Assembly: GCF_900142845.1 (NCBI RefSeq)
Contig: NZ_FSRU01000002.1
Location: 806,001 to 870,000, forward strand
Reading direction: 5' to 3'
DNA: 64,000 nucleotides
Source: Paraburkholderia phenazinium
GTDB taxonomy: Bacteria > Pseudomonadota > Gammaproteobacteria > Burkholderiales > Burkholderiaceae
The translations under genes were made by a program, and so were the position numbers. The notes under the pieces are model-generated. The model made no database searches. It saw nothing but the letters and a program-made list of their open reading frames with translations, and was not told where the DNA came from. Below, piece after piece: positions 1 to 9,412 of this stretch (position 1 is the stretch's first letter; each line of letters begins with the position of its first letter).

Positions 1-1829
1 CAGGTGACTTCGATGAAATGCGCGCAGTACGAGTGAATCGATACTTTCGCCGCGTCGGCATCGTCCTGGCTCGCGCCGGAGTGGCCTTTTCCTACGACCA
101 TATTGATCTTTGCGGGCGCGAGAATCCGCTCGAACGGTACGCCCGCGCCAGGCGAGGTGCCTTTCCGGTAGACCATGCCGCGCTCGAACGCGAGTTCGGT
201 GACCGGCTGGCCGTTGAACGGCGAATTGTCCGCCTGGGCCGCGGCGACCAGAAGCTGCTGGATCGCCGCCTGCGCCGCCTGGGTCACCGCCGGAACCAGC
301 GACGCGGTAACCATGGAGCCGCCGGACAGCGGTCCAGGCGGCAAACGGGTGTCGCCGATCACCACGGCGATCCGCTCGAGCGGGATGCCCGTCAGGTTAG
401 CCGCCATCTGCGCCAGGATCGTATACGTTCCGGTGCCGATGTCCTGGGTCGCGGTCGACACGCGCGCGGTTGCATCGGCATGAAGTTCGACGATGATTTC
501 CGTCGCGAGGCGCCGCGCGGCCCACGACCCCGCCGCTACGCCCCAGCCCACCACCAGGCCGTCGCGACGCATGGAGCCGACCGCCGGCGTGCGTTGCGGC
601 CAGCCGAATTGTTCGGCGCCGAGTGTGAGGCACTCTTTAAGGTGCCGCGAAGAAAACGGCACGTTCAGGCCTTCGTCGATCGCGGGCTCGTTGATCAGGC
701 GTAAGCGGACCGGATCCATGTTGAGCTGGATGGCGAGTTCGTCAACCGCCGACTCGATCGCGAACAGTCCGGGAACGGCGCCGGGCCCACGCATCGATGT
801 ACTGGGCGCGACATCCCGGCGTGCGTACGCCGCCGTCGCACGCAGGTTCGGCGAGCTGTACAGATAGCCGGTTGTCTCGCCACAGTTCTCCTTACGCGTT
901 TCCTTGCGTGCGGTCTGGTAGACGTAGTCCTGCTGGAGCGAGGTGAAACGCCCGTCGGTCGTTGCCGACAGGCGCATGCGTTGCTGCGTGCTGGTGCGGT
1001 GGCCGACGTTGTGAAACATCATCTCGCGGGTCACCACCAGTTTGACGGGCCGCATCAGGTTGCGGGCCGCGGCGCCGGCGAGTAACGAGTGCGACCACGG
1101 AAACAGCTTGCCGCCGAATCCAGACCCCAGGTATTTCATGATCACACGCACCTGGTCTTGCGACACGCCGAGCATCTGCGCCATGACGAGGCGCTGGTTG
1201 ACGATCGATTGCGAGGTTTCGTAGAAGGTGTAGTTCGTGCCGTCGAACGCGGCCACCGTCGCATGCAATTCGATCGGATTGTGCGTTTCGATGGGCGTCG
1301 TGTAGGTCTGGTCCAGCTTCTGCGCATCAGGCGCGGCCGCGAACGCGCTATCCGCGTCGCCGCGTTGCGTGTCGACGCTCGGGGTCTGCTCTGCCGACAT
1401 CTCGCTGCGGACGTCGGGACGGCTCGATGCATACGCTACCTTTACCGCTCGCACCGCCGCGCTTGCCTGTTCGAAGGTATCGGCCACGACGACACCGATG
1501 TACTGGCCGTAGTAGTAAATGTTGTCGTCGTCGAACGGCGGGCGCTTTTCGTCGATCCGGGTGTCGACGGCAAAACCGACGCGATAGAACTTGCCGATGT
1601 TCTCGCGTGTGAAGACGGCCCGGACTCCCGGCATGCCTGCGGCCGCCGCTGTGTCCAGACGGGTGATGCGCCCCTTGGCGATCGTGGCGCAAACCGGCAC
1701 CGCGTAAAGCATCCCCGGCAGGTTGAAATCCGAGGTGTAGGTTGCCGTGCCGCTGACTTTGAGCGGTCCGTCAATTCGAGTGAAGTCGCCGCCGATCATC
1801 GGCTGCGTTTTGTTGCTGGCTAATTGCAT
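1..1829 (-). CDS. paoC: Molybdopterin-binding subunit of aldehyde oxidoreductase (PaoC-like), C-terminus outside window
   Basis: Large subunit of a xanthine-oxidase-family enzyme that binds the molybdenum cofactor and would oxidise aldehydes to carboxylic acids in the periplasm. About 609 N-terminal residues are visible, beginning MQLASNKTQP; the start is ATG at 1829 behind a GGAGAG ribosome site. The opening part (FTRIDGPLKVSGTATY) is typical of the a/b hammerhead domain, followed by the Mo-binding region with the GSGFGGK motif. The active-site glutamate would lie beyond the left edge. It follows paoB by 26 bp, so paoA-paoB-paoC is one operon. The PaoABC assignment over a generic XdhABC rests on the Tat signal of the small subunit and the extra cysteines of the FAD subunit. 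Confidence 0.88.
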   Translation of the reverse strand, partial: MQLASNKTQPMIGGDFTRIDGPLKVSGTATYTSDFNLPGMLYAVPVCATIAKGRITRLDTAAAAGMPGVRAVFTRENIGKFYRVGFAVDTRIDEKRPPFDDDNIYYYGQYIGVVVADTFEQASAAVRAVKVAYASSRPDVRSEMSAEQTPSVDTQRGDADSAFAAAPDAQKLDQTYTTPIETHNPIELHATVAAFDGTNYTFYETSQSIVNQRLVMAQMLGVSQDQVRVIMKYLGSGFGGKLFPWSHSLLAGAAARNLMRPVKLVVTREMMFHNVGHRTSTQQRMRLSATTDGRFTSLQQDYVYQTARKETRKENCGETTGYLYSSPNLRATAAYARRDVAPSTSMRGPGAVPGLFAIESAVDELAIQLNMDPVRLRLINEPAIDEGLNVPFSSRHLKECLTLGAEQFGWPQRTPAVGSMRRDGLVVGWGVAAGSWAARRLATEIIVELHADATARVSTATQDIGTGTYTILAQMAANLTGIPLERIAVVIGDTRLPPGPLSGGSMVTASLVPAVTQAAQAAIQQLLVAAAQADNSPFNGQPVTELAFERGMVYRKGTSPGAGVPFERILAPAKINMVVGKGHSGASQDDADAAKVSIHSYCAHFIEVT

Positions 1830-1855
1830 ATTCTCTCCGCGTCACGACCGTTGCG

Positions 1856-2863
1856 TCAGGCAGTCTGTGTGGCTTGTGTGAGTGCGTGCTGGATGCAGCG
1901 CCGCGCGAGTTCAACCTTGAAGCCGTTTTGACTCTGGACCCGCGCCGACTGCAGCGCCGCTTCGGCTGCGGCCCGGAACGCGGCGGCGTCCGGGGTCCGT
2001 CCGAGCAACTGGGCCTCGGCCTCTTTCGAGCGCCACGGTTTGACGCCGACGCCGCCCAGTGCGATCCGGATGTGATCGATCCTGCCCGACGAGACCCTCA
2101 TGACGACGGCAGCCGAGGCCAGCGCGAATTCATACGACGCGCGGTCGCGTAGCTTGAGATAGACACTGCGATTGCCGGGCACCGGCGCGGGAAGCGTCAC
2201 ATGGGTAATGAGCTCGCCGGGATTGAGCGTGGTTTCGCGGTCAGGCGTGCTTCCGGGCAGCAGGAAGAAATCGTCAATGGCGATGTCTCGCCGACCCTGC
2301 GCGCTTTCGACGTGGATCGTGGCTTCGAGTGCCGTCATCGCGACGCTCATGTCCGAAGGGTTGGTCGCAATGCAGTGCTCGCTGGTCCCCAGGATAGCCA
2401 GGTTGCGGTTATAGCCGTCGATCGCGGAACAGCCCGTGCCGGGCTCGCGCTTGTTGCACGGCATGACGGGGTCGCGAAAGTAGACACAGCGGGTACGCTG
2501 CAGGAGATTGCCGCCAGTGGTCGCCATGTTGCGCAACTGGGCCGATGCACCGGATAGCAACGCCTGCGACAGCACCGGATAGTGGCGCTTGATCAGCGGA
2601 TGATTGGCGAGATCGGCATTGCGTACGGTGGCGCCTATTGTGACGCCGCCGTCGCTGCTGGTCTCGACCTGATCGAGCGGCAGGCGATGGATGTCGATCA
2701 CCTGGGTGGGACGCTCGACGTCGAGCTTCATCAGATCGAGGAGTGTCGTCCCGCCCGCGAGGAAGCGGATCGACGCGCCGTCGGCTTCACCGTGAGCGGC
2801 GGTCTGCGCGAAGTCGATCGCTTGTCCGACGTTGGAGGCGCGCTTGAGCTGAAAGGGTTCCAT
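1856..2863 (-). CDS. paoB: FAD-binding subunit of aldehyde oxidoreductase (PaoB-like)
   Basis: Middle subunit of 335 residues that passes electrons through FAD. The N-terminus (MEPFQLKRASN) leads into a PCMH-type FAD fold with a glycine-rich FLAGGTTLLDLMK loop. TTGGNLLQRTRC followed by CNKREPGTGC supplies the cysteines that in E. coli PaoB hold an additional [4Fe-4S] cluster; ordinary xanthine dehydrogenase FAD subunits lack it. The frame stays open for 23 codons upstream, but these overlap the end of paoA. I chose ATG 2863 because it starts 13 bases after the paoA stop, preceded by a GGAG site. The C-terminal CO-dehydrogenase flavoprotein domain is complete. Confidence 0.88.
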   Translation of the reverse strand: MEPFQLKRASNVGQAIDFAQTAAHGEADGASIRFLAGGTTLLDLMKLDVERPTQVIDIHRLPLDQVETSSDGGVTIGATVRNADLANHPLIKRHYPVLSQALLSGASAQLRNMATTGGNLLQRTRCVYFRDPVMPCNKREPGTGCSAIDGYNRNLAILGTSEHCIATNPSDMSVAMTALEATIHVESAQGRRDIAIDDFFLLPGSTPDRETTLNPGELITHVTLPAPVPGNRSVYLKLRDRASYEFALASAAVVMRVSSGRIDHIRIALGGVGVKPWRSKEAEAQLLGRTPDAAAFRAAAEAALQSARVQSQNGFKVELARRCIQHALTQATQTA

Positions 2864-2876
2864 GCGTAGGCTCCGC

Positions 2877-3545
2877 TTAGACTTTGCGACGAATTTGCTG
2901 GATCGCGGAGACGATGTTCGAATAGGCGCCACAGCGGCAGATATTCCCGCTCATGGCTTCCTTGACGTCGTCGTCGCTGTGACCGTAGGGCTCATGGAGG
3001 AGTGCGACGGCCGACATGATCTGGCCTGACGTGCAGTAGCCGCACTGGAAGCCGTCGTGTTCGACGAAGGCTGCCTGCATCGGATGCAGCGCGCCCGGCT
3101 TGCCGATCCCTTCAATGGTCGTGATCGCCTCACCCTCGTGGGTGGCGGCAAGGCTCAGGCAGGAGTTCACCCGCCTGCCGTCGACATGGACCGTACACGC
3201 GCCGCACTGGCCGTGATCGCAACCCTTCTTGGTGCCGGTCAGGTGCACATGCTCGCGCAGGCAGTCGAGGAGGGTGGTGCGTGGATCGATATCGAGGTCG
3301 TAGTTCGAGCCGTTGATATTCAACCGGATCTGCATGGTGGCACGATCGGCTGATGCGTTCGACGCAGCCGGCGCTTCCTGGGGCGCGACATCGGTATCCG
3401 CGAGTGCGACCGAATGAAGCTGCCCGGTGCCGATGGCGACGCCGGCAGCACCTACGCGGGTCAGGAACGAACGCCGCGTCGGACGTTCGGGTGACGACGC
3501 GGGATCTTCTTCGCTGGTGTCCGGTGTCTGGGACTCTTTGGTCAT
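2877..3545 (-). CDS. paoA: [2Fe-2S] subunit of aldehyde oxidoreductase with Tat signal (PaoA-like)
   Basis: Small iron-sulfur subunit of 222 residues. A twin-arginine signal ([13 protein letters not shown], near residues 23-35) indicates folded export with its partners. A plant-type ferredoxin domain follows with [15 protein letters not shown] and a further Cys, then a [2Fe-2S] helical domain with [10 protein letters not shown] and GNICRCGAY. The frame could start eight codons earlier, but ATG 3545 has a GGAG site at good distance. It is the first gene of the paoABC operon. No dedicated cofactor chaperone (paoD) is visible; in related loci it lies beyond paoC. Confidence 0.9.
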   Translation of the reverse strand: MTKESQTPDTSEEDPASSPERPTRRSFLTRVGAAGVAIGTGQLHSVALADTDVAPQEAPAASNASADRATMQIRLNINGSNYDLDIDPRTTLLDCLREHVHLTGTKKGCDHGQCGACTVHVDGRRVNSCLSLAATHEGEAITTIEGIGKPGALHPMQAAFVEHDGFQCGYCTSGQIMSAVALLHEPYGHSDDDVKEAMSGNICRCGAYSNIVSAIQQIRRKV

Positions 3546-3725
3546 GAATCTGATTCTCCGCTGCGGCATGGATCAAGGGGAGGCGGATGCCGCTTTGGAG
3601 TTCGGCACCCGTTATGTCAATCATACAAAGGTGGAGTGGCGCGAAAATGGCCGCCGGCTGGCGGTTAGATGAAACATCGCGTTTATGGCCCACATGTGGG
3701 GCAGGTGCAGGCGATTGCTTCGACC

Positions 3726-4670
3726 TTAATGCGCGAAGCGGATGTCGAGCGTGCGCAGCCAGGTCTGCAAGCCGGCATCCTGAATCGGAATCACATAAGC
3801 GTTCTGGTTCGATTCGTTGAAATGCGCGTGCCAGTATCCGGGAGGGGTCACGAACGCCATGCCGGCTTCCCAATCCACGCGCGTCGGATGCGCGATATTG
3901 CCGTTCTCGTCCAGTTCGGTGCCGACCAGCGTATAGACGCCGGAGGCGCAGCCGGCGATGAAGTCGAGTGCGATCGACTGGTGGCGGTGCGGCTTTTGCA
4001 TGGAGTGAGGCGGCACGATGCCGAACATGGCCCACAGCACATGCGTGACGGTGCGCGTTTGCGGGAAGTTGGCGTTGCCCATCAGCACGCTGATGCGGTT
4101 GCGGCGCCCCGCGTTGGCGTCGTCCGCGACCTTGCGCAATTCCGCCTGCGCCTCAGCCGCCGGATAGAGTGTCGGCGCAAAGCGCGCCCGCACGCCGGTC
4201 GTGCCCAGATAGGTGAGCAGCGGTGCGTCGTTGACGTAGTAGAGCGTGGCCGTTGCGTCGGCGGACAGCACCGCGTCGGCGCCGCCCGGCAGCGTGAAGA
4301 AGTCGCCCTGCGCGAACGGGAAGCGGCTCGTGCCCTGGGTCACGCTGCCGCTCCCGCTGACAACGTAGCAAACCTGCGAGGTCGCGTTCGGCGCGAGCGT
4401 CAATGCGTCGCCTGCGGCGATGCGCAGAAAATTGGCGCTCAGGCCAGGACCGGTCGCGGGGCCCGGGCAACCCAGTTCCGCGGAGAGATCGAGCGGTACG
4501 ACGCGGGTGGGTCCCTCTGCGTACAGCGAAGGCGGGAAATTGCGGAACGGCACGCGCGAGATCAGCTTCGCGCCGATCGGATTGGCGGACGACGTGTACT
4601 CGAAGTATTGGGCGTCATGGGTAGCGGCGGGGGCGTCGTCAACCGCCGGGGAGGTCGTTCTGGTCAGCAT
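3726..4670 (-). CDS. Bicupin protein, gentisate 1,2-dioxygenase-like
   Basis: A 314-residue two-cupin protein. The C-terminal cupin keeps a plausible iron site, KPHRHQ near residue 229 and GYWHAHF near residue 280, as in ring-cleaving gentisate-type dioxygenases. The N-terminal cupin (about residues 60-150) has no histidines in its barrel and is probably structural. ATG 4670 is chosen over an in-frame ATG 19 codons upstream because AGGAG sits 8 bases before it. The gene is transcribed toward paoA across a 180-bp gap and away from the LysR gene at 4827, which reads in the same direction. Substrate unknown; an aromatic or keto-acid dioxygenase is possible, as is a non-enzymatic cupin. Confidence 0.75.
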   Translation of the reverse strand: MLTRTTSPAVDDAPAATHDAQYFEYTSSANPIGAKLISRVPFRNFPPSLYAEGPTRVVPLDLSAELGCPGPATGPGLSANFLRIAAGDALTLAPNATSQVCYVVSGSGSVTQGTSRFPFAQGDFFTLPGGADAVLSADATATLYYVNDAPLLTYLGTTGVRARFAPTLYPAAEAQAELRKVADDANAGRRNRISVLMGNANFPQTRTVTHVLWAMFGIVPPHSMQKPHRHQSIALDFIAGCASGVYTLVGTELDENGNIAHPTRVDWEAGMAFVTPPGYWHAHFNESNQNAYVIPIQDAGLQTWLRTLDIRFAH

Positions 4671-4826
4671 GGTCTGCTCCTGAAAGTGAGGGACGCTTCG
4701 CGCAGGTTGCATCGTGAGATGTGGCATGCGTTCGAAAGCTGGTCTGACTATAGGTGCGGGTCACTGACAGCAGAAGTGCCGGGTATCGAAATCAGCTTTG
4801 CGCAAAAGGGAGTGCCGTGCCGGCTC

Positions 4827-5774
4827 TCATGCGTGCTTTGAGATGCCGTCGTCCCAGTACGGTGGCTCGCCGATCACCTCCGCAAAGAAGTCGACAAACG
4901 AGCGTACCTTCGACGACACAATCTTCTTCGGCGGATAGACCGCCCAGATGGCCGGTTCGGCCTTGCCGGTGCGCGCCTCCCATTCGGGGAGGGCGTGGAG
5001 CAGGCGTCCCTCGCGTAGCGCGGTGCCCGCGAGCCAGGTGGGCAGGAGCGCGATGCCGCATCCCGCCAGCGCGAGGTCGAGCACCGCCTCGGAGTCGTTG
5101 GCGCGCAAGCGGCCTTTCAATTCGACGGGTGTCTGTTCCAGGGCCGCTTTGGTCTTTCCTGCGCGGGTGAAAAGCCATTTGTCGCCGGGCAGCAGCGACA
5201 GGCGCAACGACTCATGAGCTTCGAGATCGGCCGGCACGGAGGGCATGCCGTTGCGGTCGAAATAATTCGGGCTGCCGCAGACGATCCGTCGATGCGGGGC
5301 AAGACGTTTAGCCATCAAGGAAGAATCGGACAAGACCCCGATCCGAATGGCCGCGTCAATCCCGGCATCGATCATGTTCACGGTCTCGTCGGTCAGCACG
5401 AGGTCGAGGTCGATGTCCGGGTATCGGGTCATGAAGGCGGGAAGGTGCGGCACCACGTGCCGGCGCCCGAAGGCGGATGGCAGGGTCACGCGCAGCAGGC
5501 CCTGCGGCGAGCTATTGAGCGACGAGGTGGCCTGGCGGGCGTCATCGAGTGCCTCGAGTGCCAGGATCGCGCGCTCGCGAAATACCCGGCCGCCCTCGGT
5601 CAGCACGAGACCGCGTGTCGAGCGATTGAAGAGGGCGATGCCCAGATCTTTTTCGAGGTCGCTCACATATCGCGAGATGGTTGAAGTCTTCACGGTCATC
5701 TCGCGTGCCGCTTTGCTGAAGCTCTGCAGTTCCGCCGCACGAACGAAAGCGTGTACCGCCGAAAAATAGTCCAT
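4827..5774 (-). CDS. LysR-family transcriptional regulator
   Basis: A 315-residue LysR regulator: winged helix-turn-helix at residues 1-60 (MDYFSAVHAFVRAAELQSF, SKAAREMTVKTSTISRYV), then a periplasmic-binding-like effector domain. Start set at ATG 5774, where the family N-terminus begins; the upstream in-frame extension is low-quality sequence. It is divergent from the class II aldolase gene at 5995, and the 220-bp spacer contains two inverted repeats (5809-5818, 5857-5879), so autoregulation and control of the aldolase are likely. The effector is unknown. Confidence 0.9.
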   Translation of the reverse strand: MDYFSAVHAFVRAAELQSFSKAAREMTVKTSTISRYVSDLEKDLGIALFNRSTRGLVLTEGGRVFRERAILALEALDDARQATSSLNSSPQGLLRVTLPSAFGRRHVVPHLPAFMTRYPDIDLDLVLTDETVNMIDAGIDAAIRIGVLSDSSLMAKRLAPHRRIVCGSPNYFDRNGMPSVPADLEAHESLRLSLLPGDKWLFTRAGKTKAALEQTPVELKGRLRANDSEAVLDLALAGCGIALLPTWLAGTALREGRLLHALPEWEARTGKAEPAIWAVYPPKKIVSSKVRSFVDFFAEVIGEPPYWDDGISKHA

Positions 5775-5808
5775 TTTTTGCGTGAGTCGATCTGCCTGAG
5801 CCTTTAGT

Positions 5809-5818
5809 GTACCGGTAC
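5809..5818. promoter_or_regulatory. Perfect 10-bp palindrome in LysR/aldolase spacer
   Basis: GTACCGGTAC is self-complementary and lies 35 bp from the LysR start. It may be part of a regulator site; only the symmetry is observed. Confidence 0.35.
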
Positions 5819-5856
5819 GGCACAGGCGGTTGACGAACCTTTGCGAAAGCGACCCG

Positions 5857-5879
5857 TTACGCAAAACAGTTGTGCGTAA
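5857..5879. promoter_or_regulatory. Candidate LysR operator
   Basis: Inverted repeat TTACGCA-N9-TGCGTAA between the divergent LysR gene (start 5774) and class II aldolase gene (start 5995). Interrupted dyads of this kind with T and A flanks are the usual LysR recognition layout. Binding is inferred. Confidence 0.5.
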
Positions 5880-5994
5880 AAGGGTCTACGTCATTTGCTG
5901 TGAGCGCAAGAAGCAATCCTGTGAGAAATCGTCGATGGACCGTGTCCCCGGCACGGAAGAAAATCAAGGCTCGATCAGCACGAAGGAGCGTGTC

Positions 5995-6798
5995 ATGGGC
6001 CATGCGGAAGTCCGCGAGTTGCAGATTCCCAAACCGATCGGCGGACGTTTGCCGGTGCCGCCGGTATTCGCAAGCTTCGACGCAGAACGCCAGCATCGCA
6101 AACTCAAACTTGCTGCGGCGTTTCGCCTCTTCGCGCGCTTCGGGCTTGCCGAGGGCATAGCAGGACATATCACGGTGCGCGATCCGGAGTTTCACGACCG
6201 GTTCTGGGTCAATCCGTACGCACAGCATTTTTCCTCGATTCACCCCGACGATCTCGTGTGCATCGACGAGGATGCCAACATCTATCATGGGAGCGCGCCG
6301 GTCAACGCCGCGGCGGCAGCGATTCATTGCGGGATCCACGGCGCGAATCCCGATGTCGTTGCCGCGGCGCATACGCATACGACCTTCGGCCGCGCCTTCT
6401 CGGCGCGCCCGAGGTTGCTGGCGCCACTCAATCAGGAGGCTTGTCTCTTCTATGACGATCACGTGCTGTTTCGCGGCGACGTCGTCGTGCTCGCCACAGA
6501 AGAGGGCCGCCGGATTGCCGAGACCATGGGCACAAAACGCGCCGCCGTGTTGCTCAATCATGGCCTGCTGACGGTCGGTTCATCGGTCGACGCCGCGGCA
6601 TACCGCTTCATCGCCATGGAGCGTTGCTGCCAGGTGCAGCTACTGGCCGAGGCGGCCGGCCCGATCGAGCCGTTATCCGATGAGGCAGCGAGGACGACGC
6701 GCGCGCAACTCGGCTCGGACTATGTCGCGTGGCTGAACTTCCAGGGGCTTTATCAACAACTCCTGCGCGACAGCCCCGATCTGCGCGAACTCGCCTGA
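5995..6798 (+). CDS. Class II aldolase/adducin-family protein
   Basis: A 267-residue class II aldolase-fold protein. Metal-binding histidines appear in HTHTTFGRAF (mid-protein) and in LLNHGLLTVG, matching the zinc-dependent fuculose/ribulose-phosphate aldolase fold; members also act as decarboxylases or epimerases. ATG 5995 has AAGGAG at 5983-5988 and is preferred over an in-frame ATG 20 codons upstream. Located opposite a LysR gene and followed by a second LysR and an MFS carrier, it probably belongs to a hydroxy-acid or sugar-acid catabolic locus. Reaction not determined. Confidence 0.82.
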   Translation: MGHAEVRELQIPKPIGGRLPVPPVFASFDAERQHRKLKLAAAFRLFARFGLAEGIAGHITVRDPEFHDRFWVNPYAQHFSSIHPDDLVCIDEDANIYHGSAPVNAAAAAIHCGIHGANPDVVAAAHTHTTFGRAFSARPRLLAPLNQEACLFYDDHVLFRGDVVVLATEEGRRIAETMGTKRAAVLLNHGLLTVGSSVDAAAYRFIAMERCCQVQLLAEAAGPIEPLSDEAARTTRAQLGSDYVAWLNFQGLYQQLLRDSPDLRELA

Positions 6799-6810
6799 AA
6801 CCGCGCGTGC

Positions 6811-7761
6811 TCAGTTCGGCGCAAGCGTCGCTTCGACGGCTGCCGTGTGGTCGCGGCGGCAGCCGTCGCGATAGTCGCGAACGGCTGCGCTCAGCCATCG
6901 ATCGAAGCGTTGAAGCGGCTCCCAGTCGCGTTTTTGCTCCGGAAACGAGTAGTAGACGGTCTCCGGATTCGGAATCGAGTGAGGGTGCACCTGAATCAGC
7001 GCGCCGTTCTGCAACTCCCGTTCGATCAGGATGCGCGGAAGCAGGGCCACACCCAGTCCGGAAATCGCCGCGTTGATGGCCATGATGAACATGTCGTAGT
7101 GCTGGTTCGACGTGCTGGGTTCGATGACCTTCGAACAGGCTGTCTCGGACCAGGCAAGCCACGCGCGCGGAAGATCGCGGGTGTGGATCCACGGCAGCGC
7201 GCTAATTCCTTCCGCGCTTAAGCCGTCGCGCCGACCGATCAACGCGGGTGCACAGACCGCCAGAATCCTGTCGTCGTTGACGAGCGGCTGTCCCGGCATC
7301 GCGGGCCACAGGCTCTGCGCAAAATAGATCGCGGCGTCGAAGCTGGAATTGTCGAAGAAGGTGGGCTGGTCGCGGCCCATGATGTGCAACTGCAGATCCG
7401 GATTGAGTTCGTAGAAGTCGTGCAGGCGCGGAATCAGCCATTGCGAGGCGAACGTCACACCGACGGCCAGCTGGATTTTGACTTCGCTTTGCTGGCGGAC
7501 CAGTTCGAGCGTATCGCGGCGAATCTGGTCGAGATGGACGCGAATCCGCCGTGCGTACTCCGCACCCGCCGCAGACAGTACCAGCCGCTGGCGCACCCGC
7601 TCGAACAGCGTGATGCCCAGATGCGCCTCGAGTTCGTTGACCTTCTTGCAGACGGCGCCATGCGTCTGCGACAGTTCGACAGCGGCTTTCGAAAAACTTT
7701 CATGTCGCGCCGCTGCTTCGAAAGCCTGCAGGGCGCTGAGACTGGGGACACCGCGGCGCAT
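6811..7761 (-). CDS. LysR-family regulator (GcvA-like)
   Basis: A 316-residue LysR regulator beginning MRRGVPSLSALQAFEAAARH, the typical GcvA/AmpR-type N-terminus, with the helix-turn-helix at residues 20-45 and an effector domain after residue 90. ATG 7761 is chosen for that N-terminus; another in-frame ATG exists at 7809. It is convergent with the aldolase gene (12 bp gap) and lies 79 bp downstream of, and in the same direction as, the MFS gene, so transporter and regulator may be cotranscribed. Confidence 0.88.
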   Translation of the reverse strand: MRRGVPSLSALQAFEAAARHESFSKAAVELSQTHGAVCKKVNELEAHLGITLFERVRQRLVLSAAGAEYARRIRVHLDQIRRDTLELVRQQSEVKIQLAVGVTFASQWLIPRLHDFYELNPDLQLHIMGRDQPTFFDNSSFDAAIYFAQSLWPAMPGQPLVNDDRILAVCAPALIGRRDGLSAEGISALPWIHTRDLPRAWLAWSETACSKVIEPSTSNQHYDMFIMAINAAISGLGVALLPRILIERELQNGALIQVHPHSIPNPETVYYSFPEQKRDWEPLQRFDRWLSAAVRDYRDGCRRDHTAAVEATLAPN

Positions 7762-7840
7762 CGATAATCCTGGCTGGCGAAAGGAAATGGCAATGGATGC
7801 GTCGATCATAGCCCTTCGTACGAGGCGGCGCTGGCGGCGC

Positions 7841-9175
7841 TCATTCGCTGGCGAGTCGAGGCGGGCTGACCGCGCGCCAACGGGTCTCGAGCAGGAAGAC
7901 CACGATCGACGCGAGCACCATCGTCGCTGCAATGCCGATAAACGCGAGCACGAAGGTGCCGGTTGCATCCTTCACCCAGCCAATAAAATAAGGCAGCAAA
8001 AATCCCGACGACACCCCGATACTCGTGATCAACGCGATGCCGGCCGCTGCGGCACGATCGGTGAGGATGCGGCTCGGCAACTGCCAGAAGGTCGTGATGC
8101 TGCAAAAGCACGCTGAGGCGCCGATCGAGAGCGCGACGATCGACTGGTAGGGGGACTTCAGCAGCAGGGCGACCGAAAGCGCGGCCGCGCACACCAGCAG
8201 CGGGCCCGCCACGTGCCAGGCGCCGACGTTGTGGCGGCTGACCAGACGGCCCCAGATCAGCGTCGCGATGACGGCAACGCCGAATGGAACCGCTGTGATG
8301 AGCCCGATATCCGTGAGGCTGTAAGTCACGCCAAAAGTATGTTCAAACGTCTTGACCACTTGCGGCAGGAAATAGAGCAAACCGATGATGCCGGCATTGG
8401 TGCCGAAATAGACGGTACCGAGCGCCCAGACCTTCGGATTGCCAAGCGCTCGCCATGCGCTGGCCGGTGAGGTGACGGCCGCTGCCTGAGCCTGTTCGAC
8501 TGCGAGTGCGGCGGCGATTTCAGCCTTTTCCGTCGCAGACAGCCAGCGCGCGCGGGAAGGGCTGTCCGCCATCCAGAACCAGGCGACCACGCCGAGGACG
8601 AGCGCGGGCACGCCCTCCAGCAGGATCATCGCGCGCCAGCCGGTCACGCCGAACACATTCGCATGCGCCATCAGCCATGTAGAAACGGGTGCGCCTAGCA
8701 CGCCGGTAAGAGGGATAGCCGTCACGAACAGCGACATCATCCAGACGCGATTGCGCGCGGGCATCCACAGCGTGAGGTAGTACACCATGCCCGGAAACAG
8801 CCCCGCCTCGAACGCGCCAAGACAGAAGCGGGCGATATAGAGCCAGCGTGAGTCGGGAACGAAGCTGGTCAGCGAAGACAGCAGACCCCAGCTCAACAGG
8901 ATGCGCGCCATCCAGCGCCGCGCGCCGAACCGATGCATGCACAGGTTGCTCGGGACTTCGAACAGGATGTAGCCAAGAAAAAACAGGCTTGCCGCGAAAC
9001 CGTATTGCGCCGCCGTCATGTGGAGCTCGGCGTTCATGGTCAGCGCGGCATAGCCGATGTTGGCGCGATCAAGCTGGTTCGCGATGTACATCACGATCAT
9101 GAGTGGGGCGAGCCGCCAGGCGATCCGTTTCATCAACCGATCGGAAATCGCGGGTTTGAGCGCGCCAATGTCCAT
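7841..9175 (-). CDS. MFS transporter, anion:cation symporter type
   Basis: A 444-residue inner-membrane carrier with about twelve hydrophobic segments. The motif LDRANIGYAAL in the first helix and the general order match the anion:cation symporter subfamily (tartrate, phthalate, 4-hydroxyphenylacetate permeases). A GGGGGA site precedes ATG 9175. It is the first gene before the LysR gene at 6811, and its upstream spacer (9176-9457) holds a dyad GTGA-N7-TCAC at 9268-9282. Likely an importer of an organic acid used by the neighbouring aldolase or dioxygenase-like genes. Confidence 0.88.
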   Translation of the reverse strand: MDIGALKPAISDRLMKRIAWRLAPLMIVMYIANQLDRANIGYAALTMNAELHMTAAQYGFAASLFFLGYILFEVPSNLCMHRFGARRWMARILLSWGLLSSLTSFVPDSRWLYIARFCLGAFEAGLFPGMVYYLTLWMPARNRVWMMSLFVTAIPLTGVLGAPVSTWLMAHANVFGVTGWRAMILLEGVPALVLGVVAWFWMADSPSRARWLSATEKAEIAAALAVEQAQAAAVTSPASAWRALGNPKVWALGTVYFGTNAGIIGLLYFLPQVVKTFEHTFGVTYSLTDIGLITAVPFGVAVIATLIWGRLVSRHNVGAWHVAGPLLVCAAALSVALLLKSPYQSIVALSIGASACFCSITTFWQLPSRILTDRAAAAGIALITSIGVSSGFLLPYFIGWVKDATGTFVLAFIGIAATMVLASIVVFLLETRWRAVSPPRLASE

Positions 9176-9266
9176 GGTTCCCCCAGATTTACGCGTTACG
9201 GAATGCTCTCGCAGTCGATTAAGCGCTCTGGCCGTGTGGACGACAATGGACGAAAAATATTGACTT

Positions 9267-9283
9267 TGTGAGCAAACGTCACA
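9267..9283. promoter_or_regulatory. Candidate LysR-type dyad upstream of MFS gene
   Basis: TGTGA-N7-TCACA lies 92 bp upstream of the MFS start. It contains a T-N11-A core typical of LysR sites. It resembles a CRP site, but the spacer is 7 bases rather than 6, so I favour a LysR site. Confidence 0.35.
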
Positions 9284-9412
9284 GCTTGAGGCCGGGGCCC
9301 GAGCGGGGTTCGCTTCGCGCGCGGCGCTGCGCGTTATGTAAAGGGATGCGCGCTCGGGAGGGCCTGCGGATTTTTTATGGCGAGTTGTGAAGCGTTTTTT
9401 TTTCGCTCACTG

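Noticed and set aside
9267..9283. CRP-binding site TGTGA...TCACA
   Set aside because: The spacer is 7 bases; CRP half-sites require 6. It fits a LysR-type dyad better.
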